Of a stretch of 64,000 bases of DNA, positions 16,356 through 26,457 are shown piece by piece (positions within the stretch are counted from its first letter, which is position 1; each line of letters begins with the position of its first letter). The stretch is taken from contig CAVUMB010000010.1 of NCBI GenBank assembly GCA_963742405.1, positions 155,183 through 219,182 of the forward strand. The letters are read 5' to 3'. The DNA comes from JAGVSR01 sp963742405. GTDB lineage: Bacteria > Pseudomonadota > Alphaproteobacteria > Rhizobiales > Hyphomicrobiaceae. The notes under the pieces were generated by a model. The model searched no databases and was not told the DNA's origin. It saw only the letters and a program-made list of their open reading frames with translations. The translations under genes were made by a program, and so were the position numbers.

Positions 16356-17480
16356 ATGGAATGGACCGTGCAGCCAATTGCCACCAACAGTGCTCTGCGT
16401 TTACTAGAAAGCGCTAAGCGGTTCAAAACCTTACGTGCCAAACGCACGATGCTGGTCGCCGCGTGTGCGGTTTTGGCCGGTCCGTGTGCCTTGGGTTCCA
16501 GCGCGTTCGCCGCGGCGCCCCCGGGAGTCCCGAGCCAAGCAGCCCCGGACGATAAGCAGGCCGCCGATGTCGCGACACTGACGGTCTTGTATGTGCGCCA
16601 GCTTCGTCCAAAGCAGCTGCCGCCGCTGTCTCTTCTGGATATCCCGCCGAAGGACGACGGTCTTTCCGGCGCCCGGCTGGCCATCGACGACAACAACACA
16701 ACCGGCCGCTTTCTAAAGCAGAATTTCACACTTGAACTGATTGAAAGCGAAGATCCGGCCGAACTCATAGCAGAGGCTGTGAAGCGCGTTCAGGGCGGCA
16801 TCGGCTTCGTCGTCAGCGATCTGGATGCCAAAGTAACGATCGATCTTGCCGACGCCCTTAAAGGTCTGGATGCGGTCGTCTTCAACGTCTCCGCGCCCGA
16901 CGAGAACATTCGCGAGGAAGACTGCCGCGCCAACCTCAAGCACACGGCTCCCTCACGCACCATGTTGGCCGACGGCTTGGCCCAATACCTAGCCTGGAAG
17001 CGGTGGGGCAATTGGGTGATGATCGTCGGACCGGCGCCGGAAGACAAAGCCTATGCTGCCGCTCTGCGCCGCAGTGCCCAGCGCTTCGGCATGAAGATCC
17101 TGGAAGAACGCGAATTCAAATACGATCCTGGCAGCCGCCGTTCCGATGGCGGCTTTGAACAGATCCAGCAGCAGATCCCAGCCTTTACTCAGAAGTTGCC
17201 CGCACACGATGTGCTTATTGTCGCCGACGAAGGGGAACTGTTCGGCGAATATTTCCCTTACCGAACCTGGGATGCGCGGCCAGTGGCTGGAACCGCCGGC
17301 CTGTTCGCAACGAGCTGGCATCCGGCGATCGAACTGTGGGGCGGCACGCAATTTCAGAATCGCTTCAAGCGACTGGCTGGCCGCAACATGCGCCCTCTCG
17401 ACTATCATGAATGCAAGGCTGCCGCCGACGACGCCTCATCTAGGCGAGTTTGTCCGGCCAGCGTCGCACGCCGTGAATGA
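16356..17480 (+). pseudogene. PQQ-dependent alcohol dehydrogenase system binding protein, truncated
   Basis: The product resembles the ABC-transporter binding protein that accompanies PQQ-dependent alcohol dehydrogenases (the family known as PQQ_ABC_bind). After an N-terminal signal segment (LVAACAVLAGPCALGSSAFA), recognisable parts are VLYVRQLRPKQLPPLSLLDI, GARLAIDDNNTTGRF, and HPAIELWGGTQFQNRFKRL. Similarity continues to about MRPLDYHE (17,408). The frame then reads into unrelated DNA and stops at 17,480, so the C-terminal helices are missing. ATG 16449 is an alternative start nearer the signal peptide. The truncation coincides with the compositional break described in the findings. Confidence 0.8.
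17409..17442. other. junction between two unlike DNA segments
   Basis: Left of this short stretch the DNA is moderate in GC and free of frameshifts. Right of it GC rises and frameshifts become frequent. A binding-protein gene coming from the left and a toxin gene coming from the right both end here. No repeat or mobile-element end is visible at the join. Confidence 0.6.
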
Positions 17481-17727
17481 CGGCGAGAACCTGGACGTCG
17501 CCGTCGGCGACGCGATACGAAACGACATTCGGCATTTCCGCGATCACCAACTCACGGGTCCCCATGATCCGTCCAGTGCGACCAAGATGAGGATGATCCT
17601 TCAGTCCTGCGACCGCCTCGACGATGCGCCTGACAACGCGGTCGGCGGCATTTGCATTGTCGCGCGCGACGAAGTCGCCGATCGCTTCCAGATCGGCCAG
17701 CGCCGGCCTGGTCCACCGCGTTCTCAA
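17440..17727 (-). CDS. RelE/ParE-family toxin
   Basis: The 95-residue product has the ParE fold pattern: RWTRPALADLEAIGDFVARD at the N-terminus, LKDHPHLGRTGRIMGTREL in the middle and VLAVIHGVRRWPD at the end. ParE toxins block DNA gyrase, whereas RelE toxins cut ribosomal mRNA. The sequence fits the RelE/ParE superfamily without deciding between them. The start is taken as TTG 17727, which overlaps the antitoxin stop as TTGA, the tight coupling typical of these pairs. The stop lies at the segment junction but the gene appears complete. Confidence 0.85.
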   Translation of the reverse strand: MRTRWTRPALADLEAIGDFVARDNANAADRVVRRIVEAVAGLKDHPHLGRTGRIMGTRELVIAEMPNVVSYRVADGDVQVLAVIHGVRRWPDKLA

Positions 17728-17963
17728 TCTTTCGCCGAATATTTCTTGAGGACGCGCGCCACCTCCCGGTCGTCCGCGAAGTCGCCGTGATCGGCGGCGT
17801 TGACCCCGGCCTCGATCTTCTCGATTTGCCACGAGTTGAGCGCGATAAAGTCTTCGATCGCCTTGCCGGCGAGCCAGCTGCGCGAACGATCGGTTTTTTC
17901 GGCAAGCCGATCGAGCGCTTTCAGCGTGTCGTCATCAAGGCGAAGGGTGAATGCGGCGGTCAT
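17724..17963 (-). CDS. CopG/ParD-like antitoxin
   Basis: The 79-residue product starts with a ribbon-helix-helix DNA-binding domain (AAFTLRLDDDTLKALDRLAE, then SRSWLAGKAIEDFIAL). A charged C-terminal tail that would wrap the toxin follows (DREVARVLKKYSAKD). It precedes the toxin gene with a four-base overlap, so the module is complete. Such antitoxins repress their own promoter, which would lie in 17964-18095. ATG 17963 begins at the family start position. Confidence 0.85.
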   Translation of the reverse strand: MTAAFTLRLDDDTLKALDRLAEKTDRSRSWLAGKAIEDFIALNSWQIEKIEAGVNAADHGDFADDREVARVLKKYSAKD

Positions 17964-18095
17964 GTGCGTGCGCTCCGAACCTGCATGGTCCACCGAGAAT
18001 CTAAGGTCCCGACATGCGATGCGCAACTTCGAACGCATGGCGCCGTTCGGCGCGGCAACACCGGCGCTTCGGCGCCCGTCGGACCTGAAATAGCT

Positions 18096-18704
18096 ATGCT
18101 CGACCAACCGAGCCTGTTCGGCCCCGACCCCGATTTGCCTTACGGCTTACGCTACCTTCCGGACATCCTCGACGAGGGCGAAGAGCGCGCGCTCGTCGCC
18201 GAGATCACCCGAATGCCGTTCAAGGCGTCCGAATTTCGCGGCTTTTCCGGCAAGCGGCGCGTCGTGTCGATCGGCTGGAGCTATGATTTCAACGAAGCAA
18301 AACTCCGGAAGGCGGAGCCCGTCCCGGACATCTTTCATCCCGTCCGGGAGAAGGCCGCCAGCTTCGCCAGCCTCGACGTGCGCGGCATCGAACAGCTGCT
18401 GGTGACGGAATGCGCGCCCGGCGCGGCGATCGGCTGGCGCAGGGATCGACCGGTCTACGGCGAGGTGATCGGCGTCTCCCTGCTTGCCGCGTGCACGTTC
18501 CGCCTTCGCAGGAAATCCGGCGCGGCCTGGGAGCGCGCTTCGCTTCGCCTCGCGCCGTGCTCGGCGTCCCTGCTCGGCGGGCTTTCGCGTGAGCAATGGG
18601 AGCACAGCGTTCCCGCAATGGACCGGCTCCGTTATTCGCTGACGTTCCGGAGTTTGCGGAGCGGCCGAACCGGCGATGTCACGAGCGATCCGGAGGGCGT
18701 ATGA
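18096..18704 (+). CDS. AlkB-like 2-oxoglutarate/Fe(II) dioxygenase with substituted ligand
   Basis: The 202-residue protein follows the AlkB repair-dioxygenase pattern throughout: LRYLPDILDEGEE, SIGWSYDF, the metal-binding region, and EHSVPAMDRLRYSLTFR, which holds the distal histidine and the arginine that binds 2-oxoglutarate. The iron-binding HxD motif should read GWHRD. Here residue 115 is arginine (GWRRDRPVYG, codon at 18438-18440), so one of three iron ligands is missing. Either the protein is catalytically dead, or the base is a sequencing error in a region rich in errors. Confidence 0.85.
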   Translation: MLDQPSLFGPDPDLPYGLRYLPDILDEGEERALVAEITRMPFKASEFRGFSGKRRVVSIGWSYDFNEAKLRKAEPVPDIFHPVREKAASFASLDVRGIEQLLVTECAPGAAIGWRRDRPVYGEVIGVSLLAACTFRLRRKSGAAWERASLRLAPCSASLLGGLSREQWEHSVPAMDRLRYSLTFRSLRSGRTGDVTSDPEGV

Positions 18705-18802
18705 TCGTTTTTTGGCGCGCTTTGACGGCGGGCGAAGGTCGATCCACATTCGCGACTCACGTTATGGCTCAAATCTTCGGCTGACACGCACGGAGCAATG
18801 GA

Positions 18803-19360
18803 ATGCAGAACGCTGCGACGACGGCCCCGGGCGCGAAGAAGGCGAGCCTGAAGGAGCGGGCGATCCATGAACTGAAGGAATACGCGGTCATCACCCTCTA
18901 TCTCTGGGTGTTGTTCGTTCTGTTCGCCACCTACAAGCGGATGCTCCTGCACGAGAACGGCATCAGCGGGTGGAACCAGGGCTTCGCCATCGTCAACGCG
19001 CTGATTTTCGGCAAGGTGGTCCTGATCGCCCAGGCGCTCAGCCTCGGGGAAAACCTGAAGAACCGGGCGCTGATCTGGGTGGTGCTCGGAAAGTCGCTGC
19101 TTTTCTCGATCGTCCTGATCCTGTTCCATATCGGGGAAGAAGCGATACGGGCCTGGTTCAAGGATCTTCCGCTGTCGACCGCGGTCGCCGACTTCGGCGG
19201 CGGGACGTGGCTTGGCCTCGCGACTTACGCGGCGATCTTCTTCGTCGCGCTGATCCCGTTCTTCGCCTACCGGACGGTGGCGGAGGCGATCGGCGCCGAC
19301 GCGCTCTGGAATTTGCTATTCACCGGCGACCAAAAGAGGTTCCGTCTCGTTCAGGAGTGA
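18803..19360 (+). CDS. multi-pass membrane protein, unknown function
   Basis: The 185-residue protein has four predicted membrane helices: around VITLYLWVLFVLFATY, AIVNALIFGKVVLIAQAL, LIWVVLGKSLLFSIVLILF and YAAIFFVALIPFFAYRTV. The N-terminus is basic and cytoplasmic-like (KKASLKERAIHELKE). I recognise no catalytic motif or named family. It is a single gene after the AlkB-like gene on the same strand, separated by about 100 bases. ATG 18803 follows ACGGAGC at 18790-18796. Confidence 0.7.
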   Translation: MQNAATTAPGAKKASLKERAIHELKEYAVITLYLWVLFVLFATYKRMLLHENGISGWNQGFAIVNALIFGKVVLIAQALSLGENLKNRALIWVVLGKSLLFSIVLILFHIGEEAIRAWFKDLPLSTAVADFGGGTWLGLATYAAIFFVALIPFFAYRTVAEAIGADALWNLLFTGDQKRFRLVQE

Positions 19361-19698
19361 TGCTGCGGCTTTTTCGACCGCCGTCGATCCCGACCATCTC
19401 CGTGCGGTTCCGGGCGCCGGCGCGCGCGGCGCGCAACAGGCACGAGTTGTCCCTGTATTCGGCCGGGCAGGGAACTTTGCTTCCCTGATGCGCCAAAAAA
19501 CTCCCTGATCGACCGTGTAGGGAATTATCGCGAAACAGCCTGGAATCACTGGGCTTTTCTGGACGGATTGACCGCGAATTGGCCGAAACACGGGAAATTC
19601 GCTGCACTTTTCCCTGTTGCAGGGAAAAGGCCGTCGCAAGCCCGCCTCTTCCCGCGTGGCGAACTCTGTTAGCCCGTTAAAGCGGGATCGAAGTCGCG
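19361..19698. repeat. intergenic region with many TCCCTG/GGGAA motifs and a hairpin
   Basis: No gene is convincing in these 340 bases. The stretch contains at least six copies of TCCCTG or its complement (near 19458, 19470, 19484, 19503, 19518 and 19610). It also contains a perfect 10-bp stem with a 3-base loop at 19607-19629 (CTTTTCCCTG-TTG-CAGGGAAAAG). This looks like a decayed intergenic repeat family rather than coding DNA. Confidence 0.55.
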
Positions 19699-19930
19699 CT
19701 AGCTCTCGGACGTCGTCAGCGCCAGCGCGTGCAACTCGCCCGCCCATCTTGCCCTTGAGCGCGGCGTAGACCATCTGGTGCTGCTTCACCTTGCTCACGC
19801 CCTTGAAGGCGGGCGTGACGACGCTGGCGGAATAGTGGTTGCCGTCGCCGGCCAGATCCTTCACCTCGACGCGGGCGTCGGGGAAGGCCTCGCGGATCAT
19901 CGTTTCAATCTCGGTTCGGGACATGGCCAT
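19699..19930 (-). CDS. bolA: BolA/IbaG family protein, frameshifted near the end
   Basis: The product is a BolA-family protein, which partners monothiol glutaredoxins in iron-sulfur and iron handling. The core is intact: IETMIREAFPDARVEVKDLA, GDGNHYSASVVTPAFKG and KVKQHQMVYAALKGKMGG, with the conserved histidine that can bind a shared cluster. After KMGG one extra G near 19745 shifts the frame. Removing it restores ELHALALTTS and a stop at 19699, the expected family ending. AAGGAG at 19941-19946 supports the start at 19930. Confidence 0.82.
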
Positions 19931-20144
19931 AGGATAGCGCTCCTTGTGGGCTGAAGCCTCGTCTTTCGCGCGCTTGCGCTCTCGAGCCGCGCGACGACGT
20001 CCTCGGCAGGTTCCTTGGCGGCGATCGTCACGCCGTCGGTCATCAGGACCACGCATTCGGCGGAATCGGTCGCGTTGACGGCGATGACCCGTTCGGGCCG
20101 CAAATAGGCGAAGCCGGCCTTGGTCTTGACGATGATGAACGGGA

Positions 20145-20148
<4 letters not shown>
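19897..20148 (-). CDS. small conserved protein, unknown function
   Basis: The 83-residue frame starts with ATG overlapping the purL stop (ATGA) and ends inside bolA. The first 55 residues (IPFIIVKTKAGFAYLRPERV, then ECVVLMTDGVTIAAKEPAED) look like a compact beta-rich protein. The last 25 residues look random, so a frameshift near 19975 is likely and the natural end uncertain. Position between purL and bolA suggests co-transcription with purine genes. Confidence 0.6.
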
Positions 20149-22351
<2,203 letters not shown>

Positions 22352-22490
22352 GGTTGGTGTCTCTCAAAGCCGCGGAATATCCGCCCCGCCCCATAGCCCC
22401 CGGCGGCGGCGATCTCAAGGGCGCCCGTCGCCCGCCTGCCAGAGAGGGTCGGGGTAAAGCGCGCAACGCGATTGCGGCGAGCCGCGTCCT

Positions 22491-23015
22491 TCACTCCCGG
22501 CCGTCCGTCCGCCGCTTCGGCACGCGCCAGGCCCCGACCCAGAACTCGTGGTCCTCGCCTTTATCGGTCTGGGCGGCGAATCGATGAATGCTCGCTCTCG
22601 GTTCGACGCCCGGGAGACCGTCGACCAGGCGCGTCTTTCCCTCTGTTTCTCCGTAGGGATTGCCCGAAAAGACGAGAAGGTAAGCTTCCGCTTTGTGCTC
22701 CGCGAGCCGGTCGACGTGGTCCTGAAGCGGAAGGAGAGGTTCGTCCTTCCAATGGTCGAGGATGAAAAAATAGTGTTTGCGCTCGTGTCTGACGCTGAGT
22801 TCCCCGACCCGTCGCCCGTCGCGGGTGAACTCGAGCGTCGAATGAAATTTCGGCAGGACCGCTCTGGCGAACACGTACTGGCAGAAGCAGATCTGATCGA
22901 TCGTCAGGATTCCGCCGTGCTGGCCTTTGCGCGCGGCGTCGGAACGCAGCCAATCCTCTTCCTGTTCGAGCGAGCGGCCGCCGATCGAAAGCAGTTGGGA
23001 AACGAGCTGAGTCAT
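22491..23015 (-). CDS. hypothetical protein
   Basis: This 174-residue soluble protein is not recognised. It is rich in aromatic and charged residues (ERKHYFFILDHWKDEPLLPL near residue 78, AEAYLLVFSGNPYGETEGK near residue 108) with no signal peptide or membrane helix. The fold cannot be guessed with confidence. It stands between purL and a divergent polyphosphate-kinase gene, and codon bias is like that of its neighbours, so I take it as a real gene. Confidence 0.55.
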   Translation of the reverse strand: MTQLVSQLLSIGGRSLEQEEDWLRSDAARKGQHGGILTIDQICFCQYVFARAVLPKFHSTLEFTRDGRRVGELSVRHERKHYFFILDHWKDEPLLPLQDHVDRLAEHKAEAYLLVFSGNPYGETEGKTRLVDGLPGVEPRASIHRFAAQTDKGEDHEFWVGAWRVPKRRTDGRE

Positions 23016-23211
23016 TGGAGGCGTCCGTATCTGGCGGCGCTGGCGTCCGGGGCGCCATGCTTCGTCGATGGCGGTTTGCGCCGTGAGAAGCCATTCATCA
23101 AGCGCTTCCGTGACGGGGCGAGGGTCGCGGGGCCTGCGACGTCATGGAGCTTGGCGCCGGTCCGCCAATTCCCCATTCTCGCGGGCGTTTCATTCGAGAG
23201 TGTCCCGCGCC

Positions 23212-24061
23212 ATGAAATCCGCCGACTTCGTCGTCCTGAAACGGCCGAGTCTCGCCGAGATCCAGCGCTTTCCCGAAGGTCGAGTTCGCCGACTACGAAC
23301 GCCGGCTGGCCAACCTGCAGGAAACGCTGCAACGCATCCAGCAGGCCTATCTCGGGACGTCCAATCGGGCGGTCGTCGTGCTCGAAGGCTGGGACACCGC
23401 CGGCAAGGGCGGCGTCGTTCGGCGGCTCGGCTGGGCGCTGGATCCCCGCAGTTTCAGGGTGCACTCGATCGCTGCGCCCACCGAGCGCGAGAAGTCGCTG
23501 CACTACATGCAGCGCTTCTGGGAACGCCTGCCGCAGCACGGCCAGATCGTCGTGTTCGACCGTTCGTGGTACGGCCGCGTCATGGTCGAGCGTGTCGAAG
23601 GCTTCGCCACGCCGGCCGAATGGCGCAGGGCCTACGATGAGATCAACGACTTCGAGCGCATGCTGCTCGACGACGAGATGCGGCTGGTGAAGCTCTTCCT
23701 GCACATCACGCCGGAGGAACAGTTGCGGCGGTTCCGCAGCCGTCTCGCCGACCCGCTGAAGCGCTGGAAGCTGTCCTACGAGGATTTCCGCAACCGGACC
23801 CGCTGGAAGGACTACGAGGCGGCGATCGAGGACATGATGCAGAAGACCTCGACCCGCCGCGCGCCCTGGCATCTCATTCCTGCCAACGACAAGCCCTATG
23901 GTCGGCTGGCTGCCCTGCGCATCATCGCCGACCGCCTGTCCAGGAGCGTCTCCCTCGATCCGCGGCCGCTGGACGCGAAGGTCCTCGAGGCCGCCGAGCG
24001 CCTGCTCGGTATTTTTGCGCCCGCCAACGACGCCCGCGAAGAAATCGACTGCTACCCATAA
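23212..24061 (+). CDS. ppk2: polyphosphate kinase 2 family protein, one frameshift
   Basis: PPK2 enzymes transfer phosphate between polyphosphate and nucleotides. Walker A is LEGWDTAGKGGVVRR, the lid and catalytic segment is VVFDRSWYGRVMVERVEGF, and the remainder (FERMLLDDEMRLVKLFLHI, NRTRWKDYEAAIEDM) is typical. The N-terminal start KSADFVVLKRPSLAEI at 23212 is separated from the rest by a one-base shift near 23275, which I treat as a sequencing indel because both sides match the family. Corrected length is about 282 residues. It is expressed divergently from the hypothetical gene before it. Confidence 0.88.
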
Positions 24062-24327
24062 ACCGTCTCGCGCCCGATGATACGAAAGTCGCATTCGGAG
24101 CCAAAATCTCCGGATTGCCTCTGCCGTCCCGGAGCGTTAGACGCCGGTGAACCACGGATTACCCGGCGAGTCGGAGCACGCGAATTCGAGGCCTGGCCCG
24201 AGCGCGAGCAGCGCATGGCTCAATGGGTCGCGCCGGGCAAGGCCGTCGCTCTGATCTGGGAGGCGGAGCTCAAGGCCCTCGTCGCGGCCTTCGCCGAGCG
24301 CCGGCGCCATGACGAAGCCTGCGCGAA
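24062..24327. other. intergenic region, no assignable gene
   Basis: Two hundred and sixty-six bases separate the PPK2 gene from the convergent phosphatase gene. A plus-strand frame reads EFEAWPEREQRMAQWVAPGK, which looks protein-like but matches nothing I know and has no good start. No terminator or repeat stands out. Confidence 0.45.
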
Positions 24328-24900
24328 CTACTGGCCTGTTGACGGCTGCTGCAGGCGGCTGAGGACCGCCGCCTCGCGCTCTCCCCGCATCCCGATCGCG
24401 CGCCCTTCCTCGACCGCCCTGGCGACGGGGATTCCCTTTCCGGCCAGATAAAGCGTCCACATCGCGCCGACCCGATTGCCAGAGGCGCAGTGAACGAGAA
24501 TCGGCTCGTTGGCCGCGTCCTCGATGATGCGCGCGAATTCGGCCACCTCGGCGTCCGACGGGGCGCCGACGGTGACCGGGATATTGACATGGCGCAGACC
24601 CGCGGCCTCGGCCGCCAGTCCTTCGGACTCGACCCCTTCGCCCGGGCCTCGGAGATCGACGATGGTCCTGAAGCCCAGCGCCTTCAATTGCCCGACCGCG
24701 CCCTCGGCGAGGCGCCCGCCGGTCGCAATGCCGGGACGCACTCGAAGATAGTTCGCGACCGCCGTGCCGACCTTGTCGGCCGAAGGCGCCTCGTTCGCGC
24801 CCTCGGCCCCGGCGGTCGCGCCGGGAGCCACCGCCGCGAAGGCGACGAGCGGCGCAAGCGCCGCGGCGACGAAGAATCTTCTTGTCCATTCGGTTCGCAT
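24328..24900 (-). CDS. exported dual-specificity-phosphatase-like protein
   Basis: The 190-residue protein has a signal peptide (RRFFVAAALAPLVAFAAVAPGATA). Its domain belongs to the tyrosine/dual-specificity phosphatase class, with the CX5R loop seen as VHCASGNRVG near residue 137 and an upstream aspartate in TIVDLRGPGEGVE. Exported proteins of this class often sit near sulfide or respiratory genes in alphaproteobacteria, but substrates are unproven. Thirty-four bases upstream of the start is an FNR/FixK-type box, so expression may rise at low oxygen. Confidence 0.82.
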   Translation of the reverse strand: MRTEWTRRFFVAAALAPLVAFAAVAPGATAGAEGANEAPSADKVGTAVANYLRVRPGIATGGRLAEGAVGQLKALGFRTIVDLRGPGEGVESEGLAAEAAGLRHVNIPVTVGAPSDAEVAEFARIIEDAANEPILVHCASGNRVGAMWTLYLAGKGIPVARAVEEGRAIGMRGEREAAVLSRLQQPSTGQ

Positions 24901-24933
24901 GACGACCGTTTACCCGCCGCTCGCCCGCAAGGA

Positions 24934-24947
24934 TTGACGGAAATCAA
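24934..24947. promoter_or_regulatory. FNR/FixK-type binding site
   Basis: TTGACGGAAATCAA matches the TTGA-N6-TCAA half-site pattern of FNR, Anr and FixK regulators. It lies between the divergent phosphatase gene (start 34 bases away) and the P450 gene (start 102 bases away), where such a site could control either promoter. The match is by eye to a short consensus. Confidence 0.55.
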
Positions 24948-25048
24948 TTTCGGGACAGTCCGCTCTGGCCCGAACCCGCGGCATGACCTAACATTTTCAC
25001 AATCCTGAGCGATGCCTTTCCTGACGCTTCCCGGAGGAACGAAATCGA

Positions 25049-26436
25049 ATGTCTGCCGTCGCCATCGACAGAGTTCCGCCAGCCACGCCGGCGATCGCCG
25101 AGCCGCCGCTCGATCTGCTCGCCCATATTCCCGGGACGGACGGCTGGCCGGTCGTCGGTTCGACGCTCGCCCTGCTCGCCGATCCGAAGGGCGAGGTCGA
25201 ACGTCTGGCGGCGCGTTTCGGGCCCGTCTACCGCACCCGCGCGTTCGGCGGCCGCACCATCTCTCTGCTCGGCCCGGAGGCGAACGAATTCGTCCTGTTC
25301 GATCAGGCGAAGACGTTCTCATCGACCCACGGATGGAGCATTCTCCTCGAGCGGCTGTTCCCGCGCGGCCTGATGCTGCTCGATTTCGACGAGCACCGTC
25401 TGCATCGCAAGGCCCTGTCGGTCGCGTTCAAGACCGGGCCGATGAAATCCTACCTCGAGAGCCTCAATCGCGGGATCGAACGCGGGATCGCCGGCTGGAA
25501 ATCCGGTCCACCCGACATGCTGTTCTATCCAGCGATCAAGCAACTGACCCTCGACCTGGCGGCGGTGTCCTTTCTCGGCGCCGACCTCGGCCCGGAAGTC
25601 GCGTGAGTTGAAGCGCGCCTTCGTCGACATGGTGGCGGCCGCCGTCGCCGTGGTGCGGAAGCCCATTCCCGGCACGCGGATGGCGCGCGGAGTCAAGGGC
25701 CGCGCCTTCATGGTCGATTATTTCCGTCGCCAGATCGACACGCGGCGCTCGAGCGACGGCGCCGACATCTTCACCCAGCTGTGCAAGTCGACCACCGACG
25801 ACGGCGCGCTCCTGACGCCCCGGCAGATCGCCGACCACATGAGCTTCCTCATGATGGCGGCCCACGACACGCTGACTTCATCGCTCAGCGCCTTCGTCTG
25901 GTTCCTCGGCGCGAACCCGGATTGGCAGCAGAGACTGCGCGCGGAAATCCGGTCGCTCGGCCTGACGAAGGGCGAGCCCCTCCCTTACGAGAGGCTCGAC
26001 GATCTGCCGCTGACCGAAATGGCCTACAAGGAATTGATGCGCCTCGTTCCGCCGGTGCCGTCGGTGCCCGCGCTGCGCCATCCGCGATACGGAATTCGGC
26101 GGCTTCAGGATCCCAGCCGGCGCGCGCGTCGCCGTCAACGCGCTCTACACCCATCGCATGCCGGAGCTTTGGCCGGAGCCGGACAAATTCGACCCCCTGC
26201 GCTTCACCGACGAGGCCTCGCGCGGTCGGCACAAATTCGCTTTCGTTCCTTTCGGCGGCGGCGCGCACATGTGCCTCGGCATGCATTTCGCCTACATGCA
26301 GGCGAAATGCTTCGCCGTTCATCTGTTGTCGACGACGGAGGTCTCGGTCGCGCCCGGCTACCGGCCGGAATGGAGACTCTGGCCTATTCCCCAGCCGCGC
26401 GACGGCTTGCGTGTGCGCCTGGCGCCGCTGGGGTGA
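25049..26436 (+). CDS. cytochrome P450, two frameshifts
   Basis: The product is a soluble P450 monooxygenase of about 460 residues. The N-terminus reads GTDGWPVVGSTLALLADPKG. The I-helix oxygen-binding region appears as FLMMAAHDTLTSSLSAFVW, the K-helix ExxR region near YKELMRLVPP is altered to ELMR, and the haem-binding loop is FVPFGGGAHMCLGMHF with the cysteine ligand. Frame breaks near 25605 and 26090 must be bridged. Both sides match the family, so indels are likely. Start ATG 25049 follows GGAGG. The gene may be oxygen-regulated through the nearby FNR/FixK box. The substrate is unknown. Confidence 0.87.
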
Positions 26437-26457
26437 AGGTGCAGCGGCGCCGCGCCG

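Noticed and set aside
23068..23690. Several long overlapping plus-strand frames around the start of the PPK2 gene
   Set aside because: Only the frame with GWDTAGKGG and FDRSWYGRV has family motifs. The others are shadows.
24077..24451. Plus-strand frame opposite the phosphatase gene and in the preceding gap
   Set aside because: A short stretch looks protein-like, but there is no good start, no family match, and most of it is antisense to the phosphatase gene.
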